From Massilia phyllostachyos (lineage in GTDB: Bacteria > Pseudomonadota > Gammaproteobacteria > Burkholderiales > Burkholderiaceae_D), in the NCBI RefSeq assembly GCF_021044825.1, contig NZ_JAJNOC010000002.1, positions 62,001 to 126,000 on the forward strand: a stretch of DNA of 64,000 nucleotides. The letters are read 5' to 3'. Positions 27,830-36,169 of this stretch are shown piece after piece. The notes beneath the pieces were generated by a model. The model did no database searches. It worked only from the letters and a program-made list of their open reading frames with translations, and was not told where the DNA came from. The number at the start of each line of letters is the position of its first letter. The first letter of the stretch is position 1. Both the position numbers and the translations under genes were made by a program.

Positions 27830-27859
27830 ATATGAGCCTTGATAGAGAACAGACAAGCC

Positions 27860-28753
27860 ATGAACACGCTGCCCGAGTGGACCGACCTGCGTTTCTTCCT
27901 CGAGCTGGCCCGCGCCGGCACCCTGTCCGGGGCCTCGCGCCGGCTGGAAGTCGAGCACACGACCGTGGCCCGGCGCATCGACCGTTTGGAGGCGCAGCTC
28001 GGCTCGACGCTGTTCGACCGCTCGCGCGAAGGCTACGAGCTGACCGAGGTCGGCCAGGCCCTGCTGCCGCACGCCGAGGCGATGGAGGGCGCGGCGCTGG
28101 CGGCGGCCGAACAGATCGGCGGGGCGGAGGTGGCGGCGCACGGCGTGGTGCGCCTGGGCGTGCCCGAGGTGTTCGGGGTGAGGGTGGTGGCGCCCTTGCT
28201 GGCCAAGCTGCTGGAGCAGCATCCGGACCTGTCGATCGACCTGCTGAACCTGCCGCGTTTCGCCAACCTGGCCAACCGCGAGGCCGATCTCGGCGTGATG
28301 CTCGATCCGCCGACCACCGGACGCTACATGGTGGCGCGGCTGGCGTCGTTCCACTTCTACCTGTACGCCTCGCCGTCGTACCTCGCGCGCCATCCGCCGA
28401 TCCGCACCCAGGCCGACCTGGCGCGCCACGACTTCGTCGACTACGTGCAGGACCGGCTGGCCAGCCGCGAGCTGTCCTACCTGAACGAGCTCGGGTTCAC
28501 GCCGCGGCGGCGCATCTGCTGTTCGGGCATGACCGGGCAGCTGGAGGCGACCTCGCTCGGCATGGGCTTGATGATGGCGCCGCCGTATGCGGTGCCGAAC
28601 GATGGGCGGCTGGTGCGGGTGCTGCCGGGGTTCCAGGCCGAGCGCTCGTTCTGGCTGGCGGCGCCGACGGATTTGTACCGGTTACGGAGGGTGAAGGTGG
28701 TGTGGAATCTGCTGCGCGAATGCGCCGAAGGGCATCCCGACCTCTTCGTGTAG
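27860..28753 (+). CDS. LysR-family transcriptional regulator
   Basis: About 297 residues from ATG 27860 (MNTLPEWTDLRFF); an in-frame ATG at 27839 would add seven residues. Winged helix-turn-helix: FLELARAGTLSGASRRLEVEHTTVARRIDRLEAQLGS-type sequence at about residues 11-47. A periplasmic-binding-like effector domain follows. It faces away from the TonB receptor operon and is probably its regulator, acting at the TGTGCA palindromes; this is inference. The stop codon TAG is the first part of a palindromic repeat. Other LysR proteins of this subgroup control catabolic or uptake operons. Confidence 0.92.
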   Translation: MNTLPEWTDLRFFLELARAGTLSGASRRLEVEHTTVARRIDRLEAQLGSTLFDRSREGYELTEVGQALLPHAEAMEGAALAAAEQIGGAEVAAHGVVRLGVPEVFGVRVVAPLLAKLLEQHPDLSIDLLNLPRFANLANREADLGVMLDPPTTGRYMVARLASFHFYLYASPSYLARHPPIRTQADLARHDFVDYVQDRLASRELSYLNELGFTPRRRICCSGMTGQLEATSLGMGLMMAPPYAVPNDGRLVRVLPGFQAERSFWLAAPTDLYRLRRVKVVWNLLRECAEGHPDLFV

Positions 28754-28776
28754 GGTGTACGGCCGGCCACCCTACG
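28751..28776. repeat. TAGGGTG...CACCCTA palindromic repeat overlapping a stop codon
   Basis: TAGGGTGTACGG faces CCGGCCACCCTACGG. The initial TAG is the stop codon of the LysR gene. It fills the 59-bp gap before the next regulator. Confidence 0.6.
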
Positions 28777-28812
28777 GTATCCTCATACGTAACCACATCA
28801 AAAAGGGATTCC

Positions 28813-29721
28813 ATGCGCAGCCGCATCAGCGACGACATCACCTTCCGCAAGCTCGAAGTCCTGCTCGCCTACATGGAGGGCGGCAACCTGAACGCCGCCG
28901 CGCGCATGCTCGACATCAGCGCGGTGAGCGTGCACCGCGCCCTGCATTCGCTGGAAGAGGCGATGAGCTGCCAGCTGTTCAGCCTGCAGGGCCGCAACCT
29001 GATCCCGAACGAGGCGGCCCAGGTACTGGCCGACGTCAGCCGCGACGTGGTCAAGCTGATGGCAGACGGCATCGCCGCCACCCGCTCGGCGGCCGGCTAC
29101 TCGGCCGACCACCTCAAGATCGGCTCCCTGTATTCACTCACCACCGGCACCATCCCGAACGTCATCATCGGCATCAAGCTACGCAAGCAGGAGTTGGAAA
29201 CCGAACTGGTGCTCGGCTCGAACGCCGACCTGCTGAACAAGCTCAAGCAGAACGCGATCGACGCCGCCCTGATGGCGGTGCCCGACCCCGACCCGGACGT
29301 CGAATCGATCCCGCTGTTCGAGGACGAGGTTTTCTTCGCCGCGCCGGCCGGCTCGCCCTATGCCCAGATGAAGGAAGTCGACCTGCGCGAATGCGCAAGC
29401 GAAAAATTCGTCTGCCTGCGCGACGGCTTCGTCACCTTCAGCGGTTTCCAGGAAGCCTTCCGCATCGCCGGCTTCGCGCCCACCATCGTCACCCGCGTGG
29501 GCGACATCTTCTCGTTGATGAATCTGGTCGGCGCCGGCATCGGCTACACCCTGCTGCCGGGACGGGTGCGCGACGCCTTCGGCGACCGGGTCCAGCTGAT
29601 CCCGCTAAAGGCGGACTTCCACATGCGCCAGACCATCGGCCTTTCCTTCCTGCGGGTGCGCGAACGCGACCCGAACCTGCTGGCGCTGGCGGCCGTCTGC
29701 CGCATGCTCAAGCACGCTTGA
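28813..29721 (+). CDS. mdcR: LysR-family regulator of malonate decarboxylase (MdcR type)
   Basis: About 302 residues from ATG 28813. The N-terminal helix-turn-helix (LEVLLAYMEGGNLNAAARML, AVSVHRALHSLEEAM) is followed by an effector domain. This arrangement, with RNLIPNEAAQVLADVSRDVVKLM, is like MdcR of Klebsiella and Pseudomonas, which activates mdc genes with malonate. It is transcribed in the same direction as the mdc operon and is followed by 225 bp before matC. The frame is open upstream from 27802, but there it covers the preceding LysR gene. Assignment as MdcR rests on sequence style and position. Confidence 0.85.
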   Translation: MRSRISDDITFRKLEVLLAYMEGGNLNAAARMLDISAVSVHRALHSLEEAMSCQLFSLQGRNLIPNEAAQVLADVSRDVVKLMADGIAATRSAAGYSADHLKIGSLYSLTTGTIPNVIIGIKLRKQELETELVLGSNADLLNKLKQNAIDAALMAVPDPDPDVESIPLFEDEVFFAAPAGSPYAQMKEVDLRECASEKFVCLRDGFVTFSGFQEAFRIAGFAPTIVTRVGDIFSLMNLVGAGIGYTLLPGRVRDAFGDRVQLIPLKADFHMRQTIGLSFLRVRERDPNLLALAAVCRMLKHA

Positions 29722-29946
29722 ACACCGGCCGCACGATCACGTTCAGCCTCGATAGTTCCGCTGAAAGTAAACGTCGCACGGCGAGCCTAATTGATCGCAT
29801 GCGGATTCGGCGCTACCTTTACGTCACAAAATAGCATGACAAAAGAGCACGCCCGGCCGGCTGTACCACCGGACCAGGCATGCATTTGGAGACGTATTAC
29901 CAGCGGCACAGCACGACTGGCGCCGCGCCTTGGAGGAGCAAGCCCC

Positions 29947-31374
29947 ATGTCTTCGCACATGATCGCAATCTGCGTGCTGGCCCTGATGTTCGTCATCGCC
30001 ACCGCGCTGCCCATCAATATGGGCGTCATCGCCTTCGTCGGCGCTTTCCTGGTCGGCTCCGTCGTGGCCGGCATGCAGGCCAAGGCCATCATGGCGGGCT
30101 TTCCCGCCGAACTGTTCCTGACCCTGGTCGGGATCACCTTCCTGTTCGCCCAGGCCCAGAACAACGGCACCATCGACTGGCTGGTGCGGCTCGCGGTGCG
30201 CGCGGTCGGCGGACGCATCGCCGCCATTCCCTGGGTGATGTTCGCGATCACCGCGGTGCTGACGTCCGTCGGCGCGGTGAGCCCGGCGGCGGTCGCCATC
30301 ATCGCCCCGATCGCGCTCGGCTTCGCCGCCAAGTACAACATCAACCCGCTCATGATGGGCATGATGGTGGTGCACGGCGCCCAGGGCGGCGGCTTCTCGC
30401 CGATCAGCATCTACGGCGGCATCACGAACAAAGTGGTGCAGGAAGCCGGCCTGCCGATCTCGGAGCTGACCACCGCGCTGACCAGCCTGGGCGTCAACCT
30501 GGCGGTGTCGGCGGTGTTGTTCTTCGTCTTCGGCGGCATGAAGCTGATGCGCCAGACCGCGCCCAGGGGAGCCACGAGCGGCGGCGGCATCGGCATCTCG
30601 CCCTTCGGCCCGCCGGTGGCGGTGGCCGCGCAAGGCCCGCAGATCTACGGCGACGCCGAGAACGAAGCGGCCAGCGAGGAACGCCTGACCGCCCAGCGCT
30701 CGGCCTCCGCCGCGGCCGGCGTCGGCGGCACCCAGGGCACCGGCGGCGTGGCCGGCGCGGCGCGCGAAGCGCTCGACAAAGGGCCGGACCTGCACCAGGT
30801 CGTCACCGTGGTCGGCCTGATCGCGCTCGCCGTCCTCACCCTGATGTACAAGCTCGACATCGGCTTCGTTGCGATCTCCATCGGCCTGCTCATTTCGCTG
30901 CTGTCGCCGCAGGTGCAGAAGCGCGCCATCGGCCAGGTGTCCTGGCCCGAGATCATGCTGATCGTCGGCGTCTCTACCTATGTCGGCGTGATGCAGAAGA
31001 TGGGCACCATCACCTGGGTCGGCGACAGCGTCGCCAGCCTGACCTCGCCGCTGATGGTGGCGCTGCTGCTGCTCTTCGTCGGCGCCATCGTGTCCGCCTT
31101 CGCCTCGTCGACCGCGGTGCTCGGTTCCCTGATCCCGCTGGCCGTGCCCTTCCTGGCGTCCGGCACCGGGGTCGACCCGATCGGCTTCATCGCCGCCATG
31201 GCGGTGGCGTCCACCATCGTCGACGTCAGCCCGTTCTCGACCAACGGCGCCCTGGTATTGGCCAGCGCCCAGCACATCGATCGCGACGTGTTCCTGAGGC
31301 AGCTGATGATCTATGGCGGCATCGTCACCCTGGTCGCGCCGGTGGTGGTGTGGCTGTTGTTCGTGGTGCTCTGA
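29947..31374 (+). CDS. matC: MatC-type malonate/dicarboxylate permease
   Basis: About 475 residues from ATG 29947. GGAGGA at 29932-29937, 9 nt upstream, fixes this start over the longer frame at 29791. About ten membrane helices are visible. The N-terminal MatC region (IAICVLALMFVIATALPIN, MGVIAFVGAFLVGSVV) and paired motifs SVGAVSPAAVAIIAPIALGF and ASSTAVLGSLIPLAVPF resemble the ion-transporter (SLC13/ArsB-like) fold. A hydrophilic loop of about 70 residues (about 205-275) splits the two halves. It lies 27 bp before mdcA and most likely imports malonate. Other mdc clusters use MdcF or MdcLM instead. Confidence 0.88.
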   Translation: MSSHMIAICVLALMFVIATALPINMGVIAFVGAFLVGSVVAGMQAKAIMAGFPAELFLTLVGITFLFAQAQNNGTIDWLVRLAVRAVGGRIAAIPWVMFAITAVLTSVGAVSPAAVAIIAPIALGFAAKYNINPLMMGMMVVHGAQGGGFSPISIYGGITNKVVQEAGLPISELTTALTSLGVNLAVSAVLFFVFGGMKLMRQTAPRGATSGGGIGISPFGPPVAVAAQGPQIYGDAENEAASEERLTAQRSASAAAGVGGTQGTGGVAGAAREALDKGPDLHQVVTVVGLIALAVLTLMYKLDIGFVAISIGLLISLLSPQVQKRAIGQVSWPEIMLIVGVSTYVGVMQKMGTITWVGDSVASLTSPLMVALLLLFVGAIVSAFASSTAVLGSLIPLAVPFLASGTGVDPIGFIAAMAVASTIVDVSPFSTNGALVLASAQHIDRDVFLRQLMIYGGIVTLVAPVVVWLLFVVL

Positions 31375-31401
31375 ATCGTAGTAGGAATCAAAGGAAATCG
31401 T

Positions 31402-33069
31402 ATGAATGCTGTCGAAGGCCGCTGGTCCACCCAGCAACGCAACCGCGGCGAACGCCTGGCGCGGGCCAGGTCCGCGCTCGGGGCCGAGCTGGACGGCAAA
31501 GTCGTCCAGGCCACCCACATTGTCGAGCTGCTGCACGCCGTGCTGGAGCCGGGCGACCGCGTCTGCCTCGAGGGGAACAACCAGAAGCAGGCCGATTTCC
31601 TCGGCAAGGCCCTGACGCGGCTCGACCCGGCCCAGGTCAACAACCTGCACATGCTGCTGTCGGTGCTGTCGCTGCCCGAGCACCTGGACGTGTTCGAGAA
31701 GGGCATCGGATCGCGCCTGGACTTTTCCTTCTCGGGGCCGCAGGCGGGGCGCCTGGCCAAGCTGGCGCAAAGCGGCAAGCTGAACATCGGCGCCATCCAC
31801 ACCTACCTGGAACTGTTCTCGCGCTATTTCGTCGACCTGACCCCGCGCGTGGCCCTGGTGGCGGCCGAGATGGCCGACCGCGAGGGCAACCTGTACACCG
31901 GCCCGAATACCGAGGACACCCCGGCCATCGTCGAAGCCACCGCGTTCAAGAGCGGCATCGTGATCGCCCAGGTCAACCAGATCGTCGACAAGCTGCCGCG
32001 CGTCGACATCCCGGGCGGCTGGGTCGAGTACGTGGTGCAGTCGCCGGCTCCGTACTACATCGAACCCTTGTTCACGCGCGACCCGGCCCTGATCTCGGAA
32101 ATCCAGGTCTTGATGGCGATGATGGCGATCAAAGGCATCTACGCGGAATACGAGGTCGAGCGCCTGAACCACGGCATCGGCTTCGATACCGCCGCCATCG
32201 AACTGCTGTTGCCGACCTATGCGGCCGACCTTGGTTTGAAAGGGAAAATCGCCCGTCACTGGGCCCTGAACCCGCACCCGGCCCTGATTCCCGCGATCGA
32301 GGCCGGCTTCGTCGAATCGGTCCATTCCTTCGGCTCCGAGCTCGGCATGGAAAACTACATCCGCGCGCGGCCGGACGTGTTCTTCGTGGGGCCGGACGGC
32401 TCGATGCGCAGCAACCGTGCGTTCTCCCAGGCCGCCGGGCACTATGCTTGCGACATGTTCATCGGCTCGACCCTGCAGATCGACTTGCAGGGCAATTCCT
32501 CGACCGCGACCCTGGGCCGTATCGCCGGCTTCGGCGGCGCCCCGAACATGGGCGCGGATGCGCGCGGCCGCCGGCACCCGAGCGCGGCCTGGCTCAAGGC
32601 GGGCAGGCAGGCGCGGGAAGGGCGCAACACCATCCCGCGCGGCCAGAAGCTGGTGGTGCAGATGGTCGAAACCTTCCGCGAGCACATGGCGCCGGCTTTC
32701 GTGGAAAAACTGGACGCCTGGCAGCTGGCCGAGCAGGCCGGCATGGCGATCCCGCCGGTGATGATCTATGGCGACGACGTCACCCACATCCTGACCGAAG
32801 AGGGCATCGCCAACCTGCTGCTGTGCCGCAGCGAGGAGGAGCGCGAGCAGGCGATCCGCGGCGTGGCCGGCTACACCCCGGTGGGCATGGGCCGCGACAA
32901 GCGCATGGTCGAGAACCTGCGCGACCGCGGCGTGATCCGGCGCGCCGAGGACCTCGGCATCGACAAGCGCCTGGCGACCCGCGATCTGCTGGCCGCCAAG
33001 AACATGAAAGGCCTGGTGCGCGCATCCGGCGGCCTGTACGAGCCGCCCAAGCGCTTCAGGAACTGGTAG
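31402..33069 (+). CDS. mdcA: malonate decarboxylase alpha subunit (acetyl-S-ACP:malonate ACP transferase)
   Basis: The 555-residue subunit exchanges malonate for acetate on the acyl carrier subunit, giving malonyl-S-ACP and free acetate. Length and sequence (LHAVLEPGDRVCLEGNNQKQADFL, GLKGKIARHWALNPHPALIPAIEAGFVESVHSFGSE, GGAPNMGADARGRRHPS) match MdcA of the soluble, biotin-independent complex. It starts AGGAATCAAAGGAAATCGT after matC. mdcC follows after 22 bp. It is the first enzyme gene of mdcA-C-D-E-G-B-H. Confidence 0.97.
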   Translation: MNAVEGRWSTQQRNRGERLARARSALGAELDGKVVQATHIVELLHAVLEPGDRVCLEGNNQKQADFLGKALTRLDPAQVNNLHMLLSVLSLPEHLDVFEKGIGSRLDFSFSGPQAGRLAKLAQSGKLNIGAIHTYLELFSRYFVDLTPRVALVAAEMADREGNLYTGPNTEDTPAIVEATAFKSGIVIAQVNQIVDKLPRVDIPGGWVEYVVQSPAPYYIEPLFTRDPALISEIQVLMAMMAIKGIYAEYEVERLNHGIGFDTAAIELLLPTYAADLGLKGKIARHWALNPHPALIPAIEAGFVESVHSFGSELGMENYIRARPDVFFVGPDGSMRSNRAFSQAAGHYACDMFIGSTLQIDLQGNSSTATLGRIAGFGGAPNMGADARGRRHPSAAWLKAGRQAREGRNTIPRGQKLVVQMVETFREHMAPAFVEKLDAWQLAEQAGMAIPPVMIYGDDVTHILTEEGIANLLLCRSEEEREQAIRGVAGYTPVGMGRDKRMVENLRDRGVIRRAEDLGIDKRLATRDLLAAKNMKGLVRASGGLYEPPKRFRNW

Positions 33070-33091
33070 TAGCAGTGATCAAGGAGTCTGA

Positions 33092-33406
33092 ATGGAAACC
33101 CTACATTTTCGCTTCGAGGCGGGCACGCGTCCCCTGGCTGGCAATCCGCAGCTGGTCGGCGTGGTCGGCTCGGGCAACCTCGAGGTGCTGATCGAGCCGG
33201 CGCAACTGAACGGCGCCTGCGAGATCGAGGTGCGCACCGCAGCAGTCGGCTTCGGCGCCACCTGGGAGGCGGTGATGGCCGACTTCCACGCGCGCTGGCA
33301 ATTGAGCGACGCCCGCATCAGCATCAACGACATGGGCGCCACGCCCGCCGTGGTCGGCCTGCGCCTGGACCAGGCGGTCGAATCGCTGACCGGAGGCACG
33401 CCATGA
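33092..33406 (+). CDS. mdcC: malonate decarboxylase acyl carrier subunit (delta)
   Basis: The 104-residue acyl carrier protein carries 2'-(5''-triphosphoribosyl)-3'-dephospho-CoA, made by MdcB and attached by MdcG. The attachment motif VVGSGNLEVLIEP contains Ser27, matching the modified serine of Klebsiella MdcC. AAGGAGTCTGA precedes the ATG. Its stop overlaps the mdcD start (ATGA), so the two are translationally coupled. Confidence 0.95.
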   Translation: METLHFRFEAGTRPLAGNPQLVGVVGSGNLEVLIEPAQLNGACEIEVRTAAVGFGATWEAVMADFHARWQLSDARISINDMGATPAVVGLRLDQAVESLTGGTP

Positions 33407-34308
33407 GCAGCTACCTGGAACTCACCGCACGCCAGCGCATCCCGGCGATCTTCGACGCCGGCTCCTTCGAGGAATTCCTGCCGCCGAGCGCACGGGTGGC
33501 CAGCCCGCACCTGGCCCAGCTCGACGCCCCGGTTTCCTTCGACGACGGCGTGATCGTGGGACGCGGCAAGCTCGACGGCTTGACGGTGTTCGGCGCGGCG
33601 CAAGAGGGCGCCTTCATGGGCGGCGCGGTCGGCGAGGTGCACGGCGCCAAGCTGGTCGGCATGCTGCGCCGGGCGGTCGATGAAGGGGCGGATGCGGTCG
33701 TGCTGCTGCTGGAGTCCGGCGGGGTGCGCCTGCACGAGGCCAATGCCGGCCTGATCGCGGTGTCGGAAGTGATGCGCGCCATGCTGGACGCGCGCGAGGC
33801 CGGCATCCCGGTCGTCGCCCTGGTCGGCGGCTCGAACGGCTGCTTCGGCGGCATGGGCATCTCGGCGCGCTGCGCCAACGCCGTCATCATGTCGGAAGAA
33901 GGGCGCCTCGCCATGTCCGGCCCCGAGGTGATCGAAACCGCCAACGGCGTCGAGGAATTCGACTCGCGCGACCGCGCCCTGGTCTGGCGCACCACAGGCG
34001 GCAAGCACCGCTATCTGATGGGCGATTGCCAGGCGCTGGTGCCGGACGATACGGCGGCATTCCGCGCCGCCGCCATCCAGGCCATCGCGGACATCAAGGC
34101 CGCCGGCAGCCGCCTCAGCCTGGAAGAACTGCTCGGCGAGCAGGCCATGCTCGAGCGCCGCATCACGCTCAGCGAGGGCCTGGCGGAACCGATGGATATC
34201 TGGCGCCGGCTCGGCATCGCGGAGCCGGCCACAGTGCCGATGCTGGACGCCGACGCCTTCATGGCGCTGGCGAGCCGGCACCGTGTGCAGGCCGGGAAGG
34301 GGGAATAG
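33403..34308 (+). CDS. mdcD: malonate decarboxylase beta subunit
   Basis: The 301-residue carboxyltransferase-fold subunit decarboxylates malonyl-S-ACP together with MdcE. Crotonase-like features include GAFMGGAVGEVHGAKLVGML, LLLESGGVRLHEANAGL and GGSNGCFGGMGISARCANAVIMSE, where backbone amides form the oxyanion hole. The start overlaps mdcC by 4 bp, and mdcE follows after 2 bp. Confidence 0.96.
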   Translation: MSSYLELTARQRIPAIFDAGSFEEFLPPSARVASPHLAQLDAPVSFDDGVIVGRGKLDGLTVFGAAQEGAFMGGAVGEVHGAKLVGMLRRAVDEGADAVVLLLESGGVRLHEANAGLIAVSEVMRAMLDAREAGIPVVALVGGSNGCFGGMGISARCANAVIMSEEGRLAMSGPEVIETANGVEEFDSRDRALVWRTTGGKHRYLMGDCQALVPDDTAAFRAAAIQAIADIKAAGSRLSLEELLGEQAMLERRITLSEGLAEPMDIWRRLGIAEPATVPMLDADAFMALASRHRVQAGKGE

Positions 34309-34310
34309 GA

Positions 34311-35039
34311 ATGGATTGGCACCAACTTGCAACGCAGCTCTTCCCCGAAGGGCAGGACATCGTCGAGCACGAGCACTTCCTGTCCGGCAGCGCCCAGGTC
34401 GAGGGCAAGACAGTCGACGTGATCGGCACCACCGGCCACGTCCCGATCGGCATCGAGATCGCCCTCAGCCAGGCCCGCGCCATCCTGCGCACCGTGCAAG
34501 AGCATCCGGGACGGCCGATCCTGATCCTGGTCGACACCGTCGGCCAGCGCCTGCGCCACCGCGACGAAATGTTGGGCATCAACAGCTACATGGCCCACCT
34601 CGGCAAATGCGTCGACCTGGCGCGCCGCAAGGGCCACACGGTCGTCGGCCTGGTCTACGACCAGGCCTTGAGCGGCGGCTTCATCACCAGCGGCCTGATC
34701 GCCAGCAGCTGCTACGCGCTGCCGCAAGCGACCATCCGCGTGATGGGGCTGCCGGCGATGGCGCGCATCACCAAGGTGCCGGAGGAACGCCTCACGGAAC
34801 TGGCCAGGGACAACCCGGTGTTCGCGCCGGGGCCGGAAAACTACCTGCGCATGGGCGGCCTGCACGGCATCTGGCAGGGAGAGCAGGAAGGAAGCCTCGC
34901 CGCCGAGCTGTCGCGTGCGCTTGCCGACAGTCCCGTGGAAGACGTGCGCATGGCATTGGGACGCGAACGCGGCGGACGCCAGCTGGCGCAGCCGGTCGCG
35001 GAAGCGGTCAGGACGGGCAGCCATGTTCGCCCGGCATGA
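34311..35039 (+). CDS. mdcE: malonate decarboxylase gamma subunit
   Basis: About 242 residues from ATG 34311 (MDWHQLATQLFPEG), preceded by GGGAATAGGA. The longer open frame upstream is a shadow of mdcD. It is the second crotonase-fold half of the decarboxylase, with TTGHVPIGIEIALSQARAIL, ILILVDTVGQRLRHRDEMLG and GLVYDQALSGGFITSGLIA. It forms the catalytic core with MdcD. Its end overlaps mdcG by 17 bp. Confidence 0.95.
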   Translation: MDWHQLATQLFPEGQDIVEHEHFLSGSAQVEGKTVDVIGTTGHVPIGIEIALSQARAILRTVQEHPGRPILILVDTVGQRLRHRDEMLGINSYMAHLGKCVDLARRKGHTVVGLVYDQALSGGFITSGLIASSCYALPQATIRVMGLPAMARITKVPEERLTELARDNPVFAPGPENYLRMGGLHGIWQGEQEGSLAAELSRALADSPVEDVRMALGRERGGRQLAQPVAEAVRTGSHVRPA

Positions 35040-35703
35040 CCTGGTCTGGCTGACCCACCGCGGCTGGGACCGCGTGCGCGCCGGCGCACCACAGGAAGCC
35101 CGCAGCGCGCTCGACGCCTGGCGCGACGCCGGCTGGCCCGCCGTGGTGCGGCGCGCCGAGACGGCGCTGGCCGCCAGCGAAGTCGCGATCGGCTTCGCCA
35201 TGCCGCCCCGGGAGGAGGACGGCGGCAAGCTGCGCCTCGCCTGCCGGGTCGAATTGTCCGACGTCAAGCGCCGGACCCGCGCCTTGCCCCTGGTCGGCGC
35301 CCTCGACGCCGTGCCCGAGGAATGGCGCGACGCCCTGGCGCGCCTCGAACAGGAAGCGGCCGGCGCCGGGCTCGGGCTGGCGGTGTACGGCTCGGTCGCC
35401 CTGGAGGCGCTTACCGGCCAGCATTACGTACGGCCCGAATCCGACATCGACCTGCTGCTGCGTCCCCTGAGCCGTGCGCAGCTGATGGCCGGGCTCGACC
35501 TGCTCAACGCCCACGCCGCAAGCTTGCCGCTCGACGGCGAAGTCGTGTTCCCCGACGGCCGCGCCGTGGCCTGGAAAGAACTGCGCGCCGCCTTCGAAAG
35601 CGCCCCCGGCACCCGGGTGCTGGCCAAGGCGCTGGAACGGGTCGCCCTCGTCAAGCCCGAGGAATTGATCACGACACTGGAGGACGGCGCATGCCTGAAC
35701 TAA
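35023..35703 (+). CDS. mdcG: malonate decarboxylase holo-ACP synthase (phosphoribosyl-dephospho-CoA transferase)
   Basis: About 226 residues from ATG 35023 (MFARHDLVWLTHRGWD). The open frame upstream from 34915 is internal to mdcE. The enzyme transfers the prosthetic group precursor onto MdcC. The nucleotidyltransferase pattern is YGSVALEALTGQHY followed by SDIDLLLRP at about residues 143-151, with the two metal-binding aspartates of DIDL. It overlaps mdcE by 17 bp. Its stop is overlapped by an ATG (ATGCCTGAACTAA), the usual position for a coupled next gene, but a repeat array follows instead of mdcB. Confidence 0.93.
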   Translation: MFARHDLVWLTHRGWDRVRAGAPQEARSALDAWRDAGWPAVVRRAETALAASEVAIGFAMPPREEDGGKLRLACRVELSDVKRRTRALPLVGALDAVPEEWRDALARLEQEAAGAGLGLAVYGSVALEALTGQHYVRPESDIDLLLRPLSRAQLMAGLDLLNAHAASLPLDGEVVFPDGRAVAWKELRAAFESAPGTRVLAKALERVALVKPEELITTLEDGACLN

Positions 35704-35783
35704 CCGCCTCGCTCGCGCCGCACGGAATCCCTCACATAGTGCTCGAGATGAGGCGCTCCATGTTGCAACTACCATCCTCCGCT

Positions 35784-36058
35784 CCGTCGCACCGGCGCAG
35801 GCCGGTGCCCAAGTCCGCTGCGCCGTCGCGGCCCAATCTCTTGCCACCAGTGCCTACTCCGTCGCACCCGCGCAGGCCGGTGCCCAATGTCGTCGCACAG
35901 CCGAAAACCAACCACCTCCCACAACCGCCCGCCCCGTCGCACCCGCGCGGGCGGGTGCCCAATGCCGTCGCCCAGCCGAAAACCACCCGACTTCCACAAG
36001 CACCCGCCCCGTCGCACCCGGGCAGGCCGGTGCCCAATTTCGTCGCATACTCGCCACG
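35784..36058. repeat. array of four 75-bp repeats between mdcG and mdcB
   Basis: Four copies start at 35784, 35859, 35934 and 36009, each exactly 75 bp apart. Each opens CCGTCGCACC with a GCAGGCCGGTGCCCAA block, a variant of the CCGGCCTGCGCCGG repeat family, and then CCGAAAACC-type sequence in the middle two. Because 75 is a multiple of three, a frame from ATG 35691 to 36185 stays open (164 codons) with a proline-rich 25-residue repeat (PSHPRRPVPN...). I favour an expanded palindromic repeat array. The frame overlaps mdcB by 16 bp and has no recognised homologue. This covers most of the 466-bp gap from 35704 to 36169. Confidence 0.75.
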
Positions 36059-36169
36059 CGTGACCTTGCCCAGTCCAATCATCCTGACGAACTGGTCGCC
36101 GGCGAACACAACCCCGCCTTCCGGCAATCGTCAGCTCGACGATGACGCTGCGAGAGCGAACACGACAGC

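Noticed and set aside
35784..36058. Evenly spaced repeats that might be a CRISPR array
   Set aside because: The whole 75-bp unit repeats, including the would-be spacers, the core is palindromic and related to scattered repeats, and there are no cas genes.
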